A DNA stretch of 64,000 nt from Fibrobacteraceae bacterium (GTDB taxonomy: Bacteria; Fibrobacterota; Fibrobacteria; Fibrobacterales; Fibrobacteraceae). This document shows, piece by piece, positions 8,130 to 18,489 of the stretch. How positions within the stretch are numbered: position 1 is the first letter of the stretch; the number at the start of each line of letters is the position of its first letter. Made by a program: the position numbers and the translations under genes. The notes under the pieces were generated by a model. That model saw nothing but the letters and a program-made list of their open reading frames with translations, was not told the origin of the DNA and searched no databases. The DNA is taken from contig JAGAKE010000014.1 of NCBI GenBank assembly GCA_017625775.1, positions 100,845 to 164,844 of the forward strand, in the 5' to 3' direction.

Positions 8130-9884
8130 ATGAAGCGCTTTTTTAAAATTTTTAAACTTCCTGAGTTCTACATTGCTGTTTTGCTTTTGGCATGTATTGC
8201 TTTTATTCTTTTAATGCGTGTAACTGTAGAAAATGTGGTGTTTCATAATAAGAATTTAGTAGAAGAAACATCGCTTCCTATTTTAAAACAACTTCCTGAA
8301 AATTCATATTTTCGAGTTGAATTAGACATTCTAAATCCTTATGCAGAAAATTACGATTTGAAAGTGATTCCCGATGATTGTGCTGAAAATATGGTAATCA
8401 ACGGAGAATCATTAGATTTATCAAAAATAAATGGTCGTTGTGATTATTCAAAAGGATTCATTTTACCCGATTCTATTTTAGCGCCGTATAAAGTAGGGGA
8501 GAAAACGCATTATTCTTTTACTTTGAAAAATCATGGAGGAAACGCCGGGCTAAACCTCTTTTTAATTCAAAAATCAGCTCGTATAAAAATTGCGAATTGT
8601 TTTGCAATATTCTTTTTTGTTTTGCTTTCGGCAAAGGTAGCTCGTCGTTTGAAATTTGGAACAGGACTTTTGTTCATTGTTTTTATAGGTGTTTTGCTTC
8701 GAACCATTTTCTTTGCCAATATTCCTTATACAACTTATTCTCAAGATGTTGATGGGCATGTAGCGTATGTGCAGTATATTCTTGAAAATAAAGCTATTCC
8801 AAGTGTAGATGATTGTTGGACATGTTATCACCCGCCAGTGTATTACACAACAGCAGCCCCTTCATTTTTTATAAGCGAAAATTTGGACCTTCCTGGAACG
8901 ACTGGTTTACAAGTTTTTAGTTTGCTGCTTTCTACAGCAACACTTCTTTTTGGAATTTTGTTTTTTAAAACGTTCCTAACAGGAGCTCCACTAGGAATCG
9001 CCTCTTTGCTTTTTGCCTTGTGGCCTTTGATGATTCTTGTTTCTCCGCGTATAGGAAATGATCAAATGTTTTACTTGCTTCACACATTTTGTTTGTTCTG
9101 TGGGGCTACTTATTTAAAAGAAGGGCGTGGTAAATTTTTGATTTTAGCAGTTTTGGCTGCGGCTCTTGCTATATGGACTAAAACAAGCGCTATCGTAACT
9201 TTGGGAACATTGTTTTTATTTGTAGTTTTTGGGTATTTAAACAACGCCCGAAAATTCAAACCGACAAAATCAGAAATAGTTTCCTGGGGATTGTTTTTAT
9301 TAATATTTATCGGGCTTGGCGTTCAAAAATTACTTGGTGACGGAGGTTTAGTAGGGAATGCTAGCGGCTTGCATTCTGGGTTGATTGTTGGAAATGAAGC
9401 TTTTAACTATCTCTATTTTGATTTGCAATCTTTTATAACACACCCATACACAAGTGCTTGGAATAATGAATGGGGTAGGAATTTCTTTTGGAATTATGCT
9501 TTCAAAACATCTTTGTTTGGAGAATTTGAAATATTAAATACAGAATTAGGGCGTTCATTAGCGACTTTTGTTAGTGTTTCATTTCTTGGCTTGCTGATAT
9601 ACGCAATTCGTGGTTTTTGGAAAATAAAATTTCAGGCGATTCATTGGATTTTATTTTTACATACAGTAGCTTTTTTTGCTGCTTTAGCGTATTTACGAAT
9701 AAAGTATCCTTATGCTTGCAGCAATGATTTTAGATACATCGCTCCAGTTCTCTTGAGTTCAATTCCTTTTGTAAGTTATGGTATTTGCTTAGAAGGCAGC
9801 TCTCTTAAATGGAAAATTCTAGGAACAAGCATCTTTTTGGTGTTTGTAACTTCTTCTGTTTTGCTTTACATGCAGGCTATTTAA
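8130..9884 (+). CDS. GT-C membrane glycosyltransferase (PMT/GT39-like)
   Basis: Inner-membrane protein of 584 residues with an N-terminal helix, a ~130-residue extracytoplasmic domain and about 10 further membrane segments. The luminal loop TYSQDVDGHVAYVQYI contains the conserved Asp of GT-C enzymes, and CYHPPVYY resembles the HPP/FHPP motif of PMT-type and ArnT-type transferases that use polyprenyl-phosphate sugars. With GtrA upstream, the likely role is transfer of a lipid-linked sugar to a lipid, glycan or protein in the periplasm. Placing the extracytoplasmic domain at the N-terminus is a little unusual. Acceptor and donor are unknown. Confidence 0.75.
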   Translation: MKRFFKIFKLPEFYIAVLLLACIAFILLMRVTVENVVFHNKNLVEETSLPILKQLPENSYFRVELDILNPYAENYDLKVIPDDCAENMVINGESLDLSKINGRCDYSKGFILPDSILAPYKVGEKTHYSFTLKNHGGNAGLNLFLIQKSARIKIANCFAIFFFVLLSAKVARRLKFGTGLLFIVFIGVLLRTIFFANIPYTTYSQDVDGHVAYVQYILENKAIPSVDDCWTCYHPPVYYTTAAPSFFISENLDLPGTTGLQVFSLLLSTATLLFGILFFKTFLTGAPLGIASLLFALWPLMILVSPRIGNDQMFYLLHTFCLFCGATYLKEGRGKFLILAVLAAALAIWTKTSAIVTLGTLFLFVVFGYLNNARKFKPTKSEIVSWGLFLLIFIGLGVQKLLGDGGLVGNASGLHSGLIVGNEAFNYLYFDLQSFITHPYTSAWNNEWGRNFFWNYAFKTSLFGEFEILNTELGRSLATFVSVSFLGLLIYAIRGFWKIKFQAIHWILFLHTVAFFAALAYLRIKYPYACSNDFRYIAPVLLSSIPFVSYGICLEGSSLKWKILGTSIFLVFVTSSVLLYMQAI

Positions 9885-10000
9885 AAAAAATCATAGTTGG
9901 GGAAAAAGTAGTATCCATTTATTTTTTTCTATTTTGGTTGGTTTCGATTCCGAAGTTTTTTTATAGCCTTGCCCAAAACGACCTGGTCATCTGTTAATAA

Positions 10001-10284
10001 GTTGTCATCGCGAACGTAGTGTGGCGACCTGCTTGCAATGAGATTGCTTCTACCACGCCTACTCAAAGCAAGTGTGGCTCGTGGCAGGCTCACATTTAGG
10101 CATTGCAAAAAAAATATTTCAGGGCTCGTGAGAGACAAGAACCGCAGACAAAAAGAAAAATTCCTGCCAAACACTAATTTCAAAAATCAAACTCACTTAA
10201 AATTAAGTTGCAAGAGCGTCGGCCAAGGAAGGGGAGGCATGGAGGGGACCGTGCGGCCTTCGCAACTCCGAGCTGGTCCCCTCC
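10001..10284. repeat. Dispersed intergenic repeat, copy A
   Basis: The segment shares long blocks with 18256-18465. Block 1 (10001-10050) begins GTTGTCATCGCGAACGTAGT. Block 2 (about 10134-10268) runs from GACAAGAACCGCAG through CAAGAGCGTCGGCCAAGGAA to CCTTCGCAACTC. Copy A carries about 60 extra bases between the blocks. It ends in a perfect 10-bp inverted repeat, GGAGGGGACC (10241-10250) with GGTCCCCTCC (10275-10284), that encloses a small TGCG/CGCA hairpin. The start of block 1 resembles the CGNGAACGTAGNGTGGCGATCT-like interspersed repeats seen in many bacterial genomes. The short frames inside are not convincing genes. Confidence 0.85.
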
Positions 10285-10354
10285 AAAGAAAAGAATACCA
10301 AAGAAATCAAAAAAACTCCCACTTAAACTAGCAGGAGATTTATGAAGTTAAAAG

Positions 10355-10450
10355 TTATAACTTTAGAATTACCTCTTCCGATAATCCAGAAATAATTCTG
10401 ATTTTATCAATAGGAATACCTTCCATAAGCATCGCTTTTGCCATTTTCGG
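10355..10450 (-). pseudogene. C-terminal remnant of an Rpn/PD-(D/E)XK family transposase
   Basis: On the minus strand a short frame encodes KMAKAMLMEGIPIDKIRIIS followed by GLSEEVILKL and a stop. This is the typical C-terminal tail of Rpn/PD-(D/E)XK nuclease-family transposases (a helix such as AxxMLxxGxxxExIxxxTGLSxEEI). No upstream nuclease domain remains, because the frame runs into unrelated GC-rich sequence. It is therefore a decayed fragment next to repeat copy A. The assignment rests on a 30-residue match recognised by eye. Confidence 0.6.
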
Positions 10451-10540
10451 TTTCCGCAGCCTTTCTACAGCAATACGACCAGGCATGACAGAGCCTGCCC
10501 CCCGAAACCGCAGCCGGAACGCAATGACACCGCAGCCTTG

Positions 10541-10580
10541 TAAAAAAATACGGTCTGGTCCGACATAGTCGTATTTTTTA
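10541..10580. terminator. Bidirectional terminator-like hairpin upstream of uvrA
   Basis: Ten-bp stem AAAAAATACG / CGTATTTTTT with a 17-nt loop. A weaker ACTGC/GCAGT hairpin follows at 10580-10597. It would insulate uvrA from upstream transcription. The rest of 9885-10680 holds repeat copy A and the transposase remnant; I see no gene there. Confidence 0.6.
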
Positions 10581-10680
10581 CTGCTTCTTTGTGCAGTAAT
10601 GCGAATTTTTTTCTAAATTTTACGGAAGAAATTTGCATTTTTTTTTGCAAAGTTGGTTTATTATATCCTTGTGGGTTTTT

Positions 10681-13600
10681 ATGACGCGTTCTGTTGAAAT
10701 TCGCGATGCTTATGAAAATAATTTGCAGCATGTAAACTTAACCATTCCCAGAGATTCTATTGTGGTGGTTACGGGCGTTTCTGGTTCCGGTAAATCAAGT
10801 CTTGCTTTTGATACAGTTTTTCAAGAAGGGCAGCGTCGTTTTATAGATTCTCTTTCAGCGTATGCTCGCCAGTTTATCGGCAGCATGAAACGACCAAATG
10901 TTGAATCAGTGCGCGGTATTTCGCCGACGATTTCTATTGATCAAAAAACGGTAAACAGAAATCCACGTTCTACCGTTGGAACTGTTGTTGAAATTATGGA
11001 TCACTATCGGCTTTTGTTTGCTCGTTTAGGTGAAATTCGCTGTCCAAAATGTGGAAAAAAAATTGAAGCGCAATCAGTTGATCAAGTAGTTGATAATCTC
11101 TACATAGAACATGAAGGCAAAAATGTAATTGTTTTAGCTCCAATTGTTCAAGAACGTAAAGGTGAATACCGCAAAGAACTAGAAGATTTGCAAGCGAAGG
11201 GTTTTATGCGCGTTCGGGTAGATGGAACAATTTATCGAACCAATGAAGTTCCTTTGCTTGTTCGTTATGAAAAACACACTATTGAAGTAGTTATTGATCG
11301 CGTTTCTTTAGAATTAAAAAATATTTCAAGAGTTCGAGAAGCTGTTGAGGGAGCTTTAAAATTAACGGAAGGAAAACTTGTAGCCTTTTTGTACGACGAT
11401 GGAGCTTACTCTATGCAGGGAACAGAGCGAGCTTGTGTGCGTTGTGGTATTTCAATTCCTGAACTAGAACCTCGATTTTTTTCGTTTAATGATGCGCAAG
11501 GCCAGTGTGAAGCTTGTAAAGGGCTTGGAGAAAGTTTTGTTTTTGACCCAGCGTTAATAATTCCTAATGAATCGCTATCTATTCATGATGGGGCATTAAA
11601 GTGTCAAAAGAAAGATACAGGAACTATTATTTTTTCTGATTATGGTTGGAAAGAACTTCGCCAAATTGCTTATGAAATGAAATTTTCTCTCTCTACGCCT
11701 TGGAAAGAACTTTCAGCAAAAGCGAAAAACGCTGTTTTGTATGGCACTCCATCAGGAAGTATTTCTGGTGTGATTCCAATTATGCAAGAACTTTGGGATA
11801 CTTGGCATATAGTTCATTTCAGAAAATTTATGCAAATTGGAGTTTGCCCGAAATGTAACGGTTCTAGATTGAATCCTGTAGCTAATGCCGTTCGATTTCA
11901 TGGTCATGGAATACACGAAATGAGTGCCTGGTCTGTGGAATATTCTGCCCAATTTTTTAACAAATTAAATTTGACTGAAAAAGAACAACGAATCGGTCGT
12001 GAAATTTTTAAAGAAATTCGTGGAAGGCTTTCTTTTTTACAATCTGTTGGTTTAGGTTATTTAACTCTTTCAAGAGGGGCGGCCACACTTTCAGGCGGTG
12101 AAGCGCAACGGATTCGCCTAGCGGCAGCGGTGGGGGCTGGGCTACAAGGCGTTCTTTATGTTTTAGACGAACCAAGTATTGGTTTACATGCTCGCGACAA
12201 TGAACGCATGCTTTCTATGCTAAAAAAATTGCGTTCTCAAGGGAATAGTTTACTTGTTGTAGAACATGATGAGGAAACGATGCGCCATGCCGATTGTGTG
12301 GTAGATGTCGGACCGGGCGCTGGTGTAGAAGGCGGAAAAATTGTTGCCCTTGGACCAGTTTCTGAACTTGAAAAATCTAAGGAATCTTTAACAGGAGCTT
12401 TTTTAAGTGGACGAGAAAAAATTGAAATTCCTAAAATCAGAAAAAAGATTTCTGCAAAAACACCTAAATTAAAAGTGGTCGGTGCTCGCGAACATAATTT
12501 GAAAAATTTAACGGTTGAAATTCCTTTAGATGGCGCGTTTACAGTTGTTACAGGCGTTTCTGGTTCAGGAAAAAGCACGCTTGTGAATCATATTTTAAGA
12601 CGCGAACTTTCTAGGCATTTTTATGGTTCTGAAGAACCTAGAGCTAATTTTGAACGTTTAGAAGGAATTGAATACATAGACAAAGTAATTGAAATAGATC
12701 AAACGCCAATTGGCCGAACGCCTCGTTCAAACCCAGCTACTTACACAAAAATTTTTGATGATATTCGTGAGTTATTTGCTTCTTTGCCACTTAGTAAAAT
12801 GCGAGGTTATTCAAAAAGTCGTTTTAGTTTTAATGTTTCTGGCGGTCGTTGTGAAGCTTGTCAAGGTGCTGGCGTTCAAGTTGTTGATATGCAAATTTTG
12901 CCTAGCGTACAAGTAGTTTGTGATGTTTGTGATGGAAAACGCTTTAATGAATCGACCTTAGAAGTTTATTATCGTGGAAAAAATATTAAAGATGTTTTGG
13001 ACATGAGTATTCATGAAGCTTGTGATTTTTTTGCAGATTTGCCAAAAATTTCAAAACCTTTGAAAATTTTAAAGAATGTTGGTTTGGGGTATTTAAAACT
13101 TGGACAACCTTCAACAACACTTTCTGGCGGTGAAGCACAACGTGTAAAAATTAGCTCAGAACTTCGTAGGCCGGGTACCGGAAAAACGCTATACCTTCTT
13201 GATGAACCGACAACAGGCCTTCATTTCGAAGATATTCGCCGATTAATGGAATGTTTGAATGAACTTCGGAAATTAGGAAATTCCGTTGTAGTTATTGAGC
13301 ATAATTTAGATGTTATTAAATGTGCAGATTGGATTATTGATTTAGGCCCAGAAGCTGGAGAAGAAGGCGGTCGTTTAGTGATTGCAGGAACTCCAGAAAA
13401 AGTAGCGAATTCATCTCGCTCCATTACTGGAAAATATTTAGCGCCGGTTTTATCAGGAAAAAAATTAGAAACAGAAACGCTTTCTTGTCGTGAAAATTCT
13501 TCAGAATATTCTTTGGATATTCAAGTGCGCGGGGCGAGAAAACATAATTTGAAAAATTTCTCTGTTTCAATTCCTCGACATAAAATGACTGTTGTTACAG

Positions 13601-15933
13601 GCGTTTCTGGCTCAGGAAAATCAAGTTTAGCCTTTCATACGCTTTTTGCAGAAGGTCAACGTCGCTTTGTAGAAACTTTGAGTACTTATGCTCGTCGATT
13701 TCTTGGGCGTTTAGATCGAGGAAGTATTGATTCTATTGATGGTCTTGCACCGGCTATTGCTATTGATCAAGGAAGTGCGTCAAGAAGTCCACGAAGCACT
13801 GTAGCGACTTTAACAGAAATTTATGATTATTTCCGTATTTTATGGGCGCGTGTAGGAACTTCTCATTGTATTCATTGTGGGCAAACAGTTTCTTCACATA
13901 GTGTGGCAGCAATTGTTGCTTATGCATTTACTCATGAAAGAAATAACGAAATAGATGTTTTAGTCCCTATTGATACAAAGAAAGCAAAAGGTTTTGAAAA
14001 AGTCCTTATCGATAGAGGGTATCGAAAAATATTAGCAAATGGAAAATGGTTAACTCCTTCTGAAATAGGAAAAGCAAAGGGACCATTTTATGCTTTAGCA
14101 GATCATTTGGAAGTAAAAGATGAAACAGCGGCTCGATTATCCGAGGCGTTAGAACGAGCTTATCGTGATGGCGAAGGAATTTTATTTTTACGAAATAAAA
14201 ATGGCGTTTTATCTCCGTTCTCTCAATTACCAGGTTGTCCTTCTTGTAATTGGTTCTTGCCTATGGCGCTTGATCCAAAAAATTTCAGTTTTAATACTCA
14301 TTGGGGGGCGTGTCCGCATTGTTTAGGTCTTGGCGTAGAAAATAAAAGAGGAAAAGTTTGTTCAGAATGTAATGGAGAACGCTTAAAAAAAGAATATCGC
14401 TTAGTTGAAATCAATGGAAAAAATATCATTCAAATTTCAAATATGAGCATTGCAAATGCAAGAGAATGGTTTGCTTCTTTAAAATTATCAAAAGATATTG
14501 AAACGGTGGCTGCACCTTTACTTCGTGAAATTATTGGTAGGTTAGATTTTTTAATTGGTGTTGGTTTAGGTTACCTTGGTCTTTCACGAACCGGAGATAC
14601 TCTTTCTGGTGGAGAAGCGCAACGCATTCGTCTTTCTGGGCAAATTGGAAGTGGTTTAGAAGGTGTGCTTTACGTTCTTGATGAACCAACAGTCGGGCTT
14701 CACCAAAGCGATACGCAAAAACTTCTCTCAACGCTTTATCGTTTACGAGATTTAGGAAATACGCTTGTAATCGTAGAACACGATTTGGATATGATTCGTG
14801 CGGCAGACCACATTTTAGATTTGGGACCAGGAGCAGGAGAATTTGGTGGAGAAGTGGTGGCTTCGGGAACGCCTGCCGAACTTTCATTAGCAAGTGCTGA
14901 AAAAGAATTTCCAGAAAGTGCTACGGTTCCATACCTTATTGGGAAAAAACCGTTAGAAAATCCTCCGGGCGTTTCTACGATTTCATCACACGAAAATTTC
15001 TTTGAATTTTCAAAAATAAACGTGCATAACTTAAAAAATATTTCGGTTAAAATTCCAAAAGGAAAAATTACTACAGTTTGCGGTGTGTCTGGCTCAGGCA
15101 AAAGTTCTTTAGTGCTAGAAGGAATCTATGAGCGTTTACAAAAGCAATTTGCTGCCAAAAGTCGCAAGAAACCTTCTGGAAATGTGCTTCTTGTAGATCA
15201 ATCACCCTTATCTGGAACGCCTCGCTCAACGCCTGCAAGTTATATGGGAATTTTAGACCCAATTCGTAAACTTTTTGCTCAAACAGAACAATCTAAAATT
15301 AAAGGTTATAATGTAGGTCGTTTTAGTTATAATATGGCTGCTGGTCGTTGCCCTGTTTGTGAAGGACGAGGTAGTATATCAGTCGCAATGCATTTTTTGT
15401 CTGATGTCTGGGAAATTTGTGAAGAATGTAACGGTAGTCGTTATAATAAGGAAACCCTTGAAGTAACGTTCAAAGGAAAAAATATAGCCGAAGTTTTAGA
15501 TATGCGTATTCACGAGGCTTTAAAATTTTTTGAAGCGTTCCCCAAAATTTCAAGACCCTTAGAAATTTTGAAAAATGTTGGACTTGGTTATTTACGATTA
15601 GGCCAATCTGTGACGACATTTTCTGGCGGTGAAGCACAAAGAATGAAATTAGCCGCCGAGTTATCTGCTCCAATTGGAGAAAATACGGTTTACCTTTTAG
15701 ATGAACCTACATCAGGGCTTCATTTAAAAGATATTCAAATATTGTGGAATTTATTGCGAGAACTCTCATCACGCGGAGCGACGCTTGTAATTGTAGAACA
15801 TCACCCAGATATTATTCGCCTATCAGATTGGATTGTTGAATTAGGTCCATGTGGGGGCGAAAATGGCGGTTTTTTGATGTATGAAGGAATTTTTTCTGAA
15901 CGTAATTGCCAAAAAGAAGGTAATTTTAAATAA
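10681..15933 (+). CDS. uvrA: Tandem-duplicated UvrA, excinuclease ABC subunit A (four ABC domains)
   Basis: DNA-damage recognition ATPase of nucleotide excision repair that loads UvrB. The 1750-residue product is two UvrA units in one chain, about twice the usual ~940. Walker A motifs GVSGSGKS occur near residues 32, 624, 972 and 1468. Signature motifs (LSGGEAQR or FSGGEAQR) lie near 470, 813, 1306 and 1645. Zn-binding CxxC pairs occur in both halves (CPKCGKK, CEACQG, CIHCGQ, CPVCEG). The start at 10681 ([15 protein letters not shown]) matches the family; the ATG at 10633 would add a non-homologous hydrophobic leader. Similar double UvrA proteins are known in Chlamydiae. Confidence 0.97.
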   Translation: MTRSVEIRDAYENNLQHVNLTIPRDSIVVVTGVSGSGKSSLAFDTVFQEGQRRFIDSLSAYARQFIGSMKRPNVESVRGISPTISIDQKTVNRNPRSTVGTVVEIMDHYRLLFARLGEIRCPKCGKKIEAQSVDQVVDNLYIEHEGKNVIVLAPIVQERKGEYRKELEDLQAKGFMRVRVDGTIYRTNEVPLLVRYEKHTIEVVIDRVSLELKNISRVREAVEGALKLTEGKLVAFLYDDGAYSMQGTERACVRCGISIPELEPRFFSFNDAQGQCEACKGLGESFVFDPALIIPNESLSIHDGALKCQKKDTGTIIFSDYGWKELRQIAYEMKFSLSTPWKELSAKAKNAVLYGTPSGSISGVIPIMQELWDTWHIVHFRKFMQIGVCPKCNGSRLNPVANAVRFHGHGIHEMSAWSVEYSAQFFNKLNLTEKEQRIGREIFKEIRGRLSFLQSVGLGYLTLSRGAATLSGGEAQRIRLAAAVGAGLQGVLYVLDEPSIGLHARDNERMLSMLKKLRSQGNSLLVVEHDEETMRHADCVVDVGPGAGVEGGKIVALGPVSELEKSKESLTGAFLSGREKIEIPKIRKKISAKTPKLKVVGAREHNLKNLTVEIPLDGAFTVVTGVSGSGKSTLVNHILRRELSRHFYGSEEPRANFERLEGIEYIDKVIEIDQTPIGRTPRSNPATYTKIFDDIRELFASLPLSKMRGYSKSRFSFNVSGGRCEACQGAGVQVVDMQILPSVQVVCDVCDGKRFNESTLEVYYRGKNIKDVLDMSIHEACDFFADLPKISKPLKILKNVGLGYLKLGQPSTTLSGGEAQRVKISSELRRPGTGKTLYLLDEPTTGLHFEDIRRLMECLNELRKLGNSVVVIEHNLDVIKCADWIIDLGPEAGEEGGRLVIAGTPEKVANSSRSITGKYLAPVLSGKKLETETLSCRENSSEYSLDIQVRGARKHNLKNFSVSIPRHKMTVVTGVSGSGKSSLAFHTLFAEGQRRFVETLSTYARRFLGRLDRGSIDSIDGLAPAIAIDQGSASRSPRSTVATLTEIYDYFRILWARVGTSHCIHCGQTVSSHSVAAIVAYAFTHERNNEIDVLVPIDTKKAKGFEKVLIDRGYRKILANGKWLTPSEIGKAKGPFYALADHLEVKDETAARLSEALERAYRDGEGILFLRNKNGVLSPFSQLPGCPSCNWFLPMALDPKNFSFNTHWGACPHCLGLGVENKRGKVCSECNGERLKKEYRLVEINGKNIIQISNMSIANAREWFASLKLSKDIETVAAPLLREIIGRLDFLIGVGLGYLGLSRTGDTLSGGEAQRIRLSGQIGSGLEGVLYVLDEPTVGLHQSDTQKLLSTLYRLRDLGNTLVIVEHDLDMIRAADHILDLGPGAGEFGGEVVASGTPAELSLASAEKEFPESATVPYLIGKKPLENPPGVSTISSHENFFEFSKINVHNLKNISVKIPKGKITTVCGVSGSGKSSLVLEGIYERLQKQFAAKSRKKPSGNVLLVDQSPLSGTPRSTPASYMGILDPIRKLFAQTEQSKIKGYNVGRFSYNMAAGRCPVCEGRGSISVAMHFLSDVWEICEECNGSRYNKETLEVTFKGKNIAEVLDMRIHEALKFFEAFPKISRPLEILKNVGLGYLRLGQSVTTFSGGEAQRMKLAAELSAPIGENTVYLLDEPTSGLHLKDIQILWNLLRELSSRGATLVIVEHHPDIIRLSDWIVELGPCGGENGGFLMYEGIFSERNCQKEGNFK

Positions 15934-15956
15934 ACGTTCAAAAGGTAGAGAATTTT

Positions 15957-18149
15957 ATGAAAAATTTTTTCCTATTGGTAATCTCTCTTGCAGTTTATGT
16001 TTCAGCTGCAAAATATACAATCCAACCAAATGAATTCCGTTTAGGCGAAGAACTTCGTTTAAATGCTTTGATGGCAATAGGAACGCCCGGCCAAAAAGTT
16101 TTATCCACAAAACCTGATTTTTCAAAAAAAGCGGAAATTTATATGCGCCGTAAAATTGACGGCACAAATTATGCTTTTTATACGGGTAATTTAAATCCTG
16201 ATCCATTTCGCTCTTTTTACGCTTTTGATTTAGAAGCGAATAAAATTACTCTAAAGGAAGCTTTGCAAATGAAATTTTATGCAAAGCGTCGCACCAAACC
16301 TTACCGAGATGAAAACGAAATATATTTCAGCGGTCGCTATTTGTATTCTCCACGCCTTCCAGTTCTTTATTTTATGCGTAACGATGAATGGCATCGTCTT
16401 GAATCTGTAGTGGCTCCCGGCGTTCTTCACGTAATCTCTGAAGAAAAAGGTGTTTTAATTTCTACTACTGAAGAAATAAACCAACCATTGCCAAAACGTT
16501 ATTTCCCAATTCCAACAGGTCTTTTTTACGCCACCTTTACCGCAGATGGCTATTATCCGATGGTTGAAGCGATTGATGTGAAAGCCAATAAGCAAAATAC
16601 ACTTCGTGTTCGCATGATGCCAATACAAGTTTCTGAAATTTCATTTTATCCAGACGTTCACGAAAATCAAATTGTTGCAGCAGATTCTTTAGAAAAAGTG
16701 GAACGTTTTTATGATTTGTATCGTCGTGAATCTTTGAATGTTGCTGATACACTTTCTTCAAAATGGTTTGATCAGGTTTATCCTTCTATTCAAGTAATTG
16801 GAGATACAAATTCAGCAAATTATAAGGCTTATGCCAAATCTTATCAAGAAATTCGAAAAAATGCTTTAGACTTGTGGACTAAAGCGAGAATGGCTCCAGC
16901 GGAAAAATTACGCCAAATGATTTTCAAAAAAATGTCAGAATTTGAATCCAAACCGGTTTCTATTCCAGTCCATTACTCTGATTTAAAGGTTTATCCGATT
17001 GACACAACTGTTCAAAAAACTCCTAATGTTACACAAGATTCTTTAGTCAAAGATTCCGTTCCTGTAGCAGAAGTTCTTCCTCCTGCAGATTCTATTGCGT
17101 TACATTTTTCCACTGAAGATGGTCGTATCTCTGTAGATTGGGTAGGTTCTGTCGAAGGCTCACTTCCTGCTTTGGTTAAAAATATTAAAGATGGAAACGT
17201 TAAAATTCAAGTTATTTTAGAGAAAAATAAACCTGTTTGGCTATATGCTAAAGATACGGTTTCTGCAAGAAAACATTATCGATTTGTGAATGTTGAATTT
17301 TTTATTGGCGAAGCACTTGTTAAGGGCAAAGGAAATTTCCGCCTTCCAGATTCTTTATTAGCCCAAGCGGAAGTTCAAGCTTGGCTCCATCCGGAAAAAC
17401 AATCAGTTACTCCGAAAAAAGAAGAAGTTCCTAAAGTTGATACTGTAAGTGTTAAAGAAGAATCGCCTTTAAAAATGGATTCTCTACGCCGCGAATATTT
17501 AGTACTTGATTCTTCTAGTTTCCGTTTCCGCGGTAAAATTGTAGGTATTTCTGGTTTTGCAATTCAAACTCATGAAGTAACTCAAGGCGATTTTGCTCGA
17601 ATGATTCTTGCTAAAAAATTAGATGTAAAAATGAAAGATCGTTCTAAATTTAAAGGTGAAAATAAACCAGTTCAAAATATTACTTGGCTAGATGCTCAAG
17701 CTTATTGTAAGGCTTTAGGTGGTAATTTACCAACAGAATCTCAGTGGGAATATGCGGCTCGTGCAGGCGGTAATGATGGTTTTGTTTGGGAAGCTTTAGA
17801 AAAAGGAAAGCCTGTAGATTATGCAATTTATTCTAAAAATTCCGGAGATTTGTCTTCTAAAGATTCTGCTTATGGCCCACAAAATGTAGGTTCTAAGCAA
17901 CCGAATGCTTGGGGAATTTATGATATGGCAGGGAATGTTGCAGAATGGACTCTTGATAATTATTCTTCATTGAATTTTACTCCAGACGATGTAGATCCAA
18001 CTGGTTCCTGGATGGGGTACACCAAAATTATCAAAGGCGGTTCTTTTGATGATGGCGTAAAGAAATTAAATGCCTCTGCTCGAGATGACGAAGACCCGCG
18101 TTATTGGAGTGAACGTCTTGGATTCCGCTGCGTATTTCCAGTAAAATAA
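15957..18149 (+). CDS. Secreted protein with C-terminal FGE-sulfatase (SUMF1-like) fold
   Basis: Exported protein of 730 residues with a signal peptide (MKNFFLLVISLAVYVSAA). The N-terminal ~500 residues match no family I recognise. The C-terminal ~200 residues are an FGE/SUMF1-type fold: HEVTQGDFARMI, PVQNITWLDAQAYCKALGG, LPTESQWEYAARAG, GIYDMAGNVAEW and GGSFDDG. The paired catalytic cysteines of true formylglycine-generating enzymes are absent from the segment after GGSF, so a structural or carbohydrate-binding role is more likely than sulfatase activation. It starts 23 bp after uvrA but is probably unrelated in function. A strong hairpin terminator follows. Confidence 0.85.
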   Translation: MKNFFLLVISLAVYVSAAKYTIQPNEFRLGEELRLNALMAIGTPGQKVLSTKPDFSKKAEIYMRRKIDGTNYAFYTGNLNPDPFRSFYAFDLEANKITLKEALQMKFYAKRRTKPYRDENEIYFSGRYLYSPRLPVLYFMRNDEWHRLESVVAPGVLHVISEEKGVLISTTEEINQPLPKRYFPIPTGLFYATFTADGYYPMVEAIDVKANKQNTLRVRMMPIQVSEISFYPDVHENQIVAADSLEKVERFYDLYRRESLNVADTLSSKWFDQVYPSIQVIGDTNSANYKAYAKSYQEIRKNALDLWTKARMAPAEKLRQMIFKKMSEFESKPVSIPVHYSDLKVYPIDTTVQKTPNVTQDSLVKDSVPVAEVLPPADSIALHFSTEDGRISVDWVGSVEGSLPALVKNIKDGNVKIQVILEKNKPVWLYAKDTVSARKHYRFVNVEFFIGEALVKGKGNFRLPDSLLAQAEVQAWLHPEKQSVTPKKEEVPKVDTVSVKEESPLKMDSLRREYLVLDSSSFRFRGKIVGISGFAIQTHEVTQGDFARMILAKKLDVKMKDRSKFKGENKPVQNITWLDAQAYCKALGGNLPTESQWEYAARAGGNDGFVWEALEKGKPVDYAIYSKNSGDLSSKDSAYGPQNVGSKQPNAWGIYDMAGNVAEWTLDNYSSLNFTPDDVDPTGSWMGYTKIIKGGSFDDGVKKLNASARDDEDPRYWSERLGFRCVFPVK

Positions 18150-18196
18150 AATAGAATAATACTTTATTTCCCTGTTTTAAAAGAGAATCAACTTCA

Positions 18197-18234
18197 TTCG
18201 CCATGGCAATTGTCATGGCGAACTTGTTTTTTTT
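18197..18234 (+). terminator. Rho-independent terminator
   Basis: Perfect 9-bp stem TTCGCCATG / CATGGCGAA with an 8-nt loop, then an eight-T run at 18227-18234. It ends the transcript of the FGE-fold gene. Confidence 0.88.
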
Positions 18235-18255
18235 GTCATTACGAGCGTAGAGATA

Positions 18256-18465
18256 GTTGTCATCGCGAACGTAGTGTGGCGATCTGTCAGCAATAAGATT
18301 GCTTCTGTCACTACATTCCATCGCGGGTGACAAGAACCGCAGGCAAAAAGAAAAATCCCTGCCGAACAATATTTTCAAAAAACAAATCTCACTTAAAATT
18401 AAGCAGCAAGAGCGTCGGCCAAGGAAAGGGAGGTTTGGAGGGGACCGTGCGACCTTCGCAACTCT
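18256..18465. repeat. Dispersed intergenic repeat, copy B
   Basis: Same orientation as copy A (10001-10284) and strongly conserved in two blocks: GTTGTCATCGCGAACGTAGT onward, and 18329-18463 from GACAAGAACCGCAG through AGAGCGTCGGCCAAGGAAA to CCTTCGCAACTC. It lacks about 60 internal bases and also the right arm GGTCCCCTCC, so the terminal inverted repeat of copy A is missing. A degenerate extra half-unit (GTCATTACGAGCGTAG) precedes it at 18235-18250. Together the copies flank uvrA and the FGE-fold gene as direct repeats. Confidence 0.85.
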
Positions 18466-18489
18466 CGTTTATAGAGTTATGCAGACAAA

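Noticed and set aside
10022..10040. GG-N10-GC sigma54-like match in repeat A
   Set aside because: The sequence is part of the dispersed repeat, and the -12 element is changed in copy B (TCAGC), so it is a chance hit.
10038..10331. 97-codon plus-strand frame in the uvrA upstream gap
   Set aside because: It lies within repeat copy A, is not conserved in frame in copy B, and has no ribosome site or domain.
14531..15101. Minus-strand frames inside uvrA
   Set aside because: Antisense shadows of the ABC signature region with no independent support.
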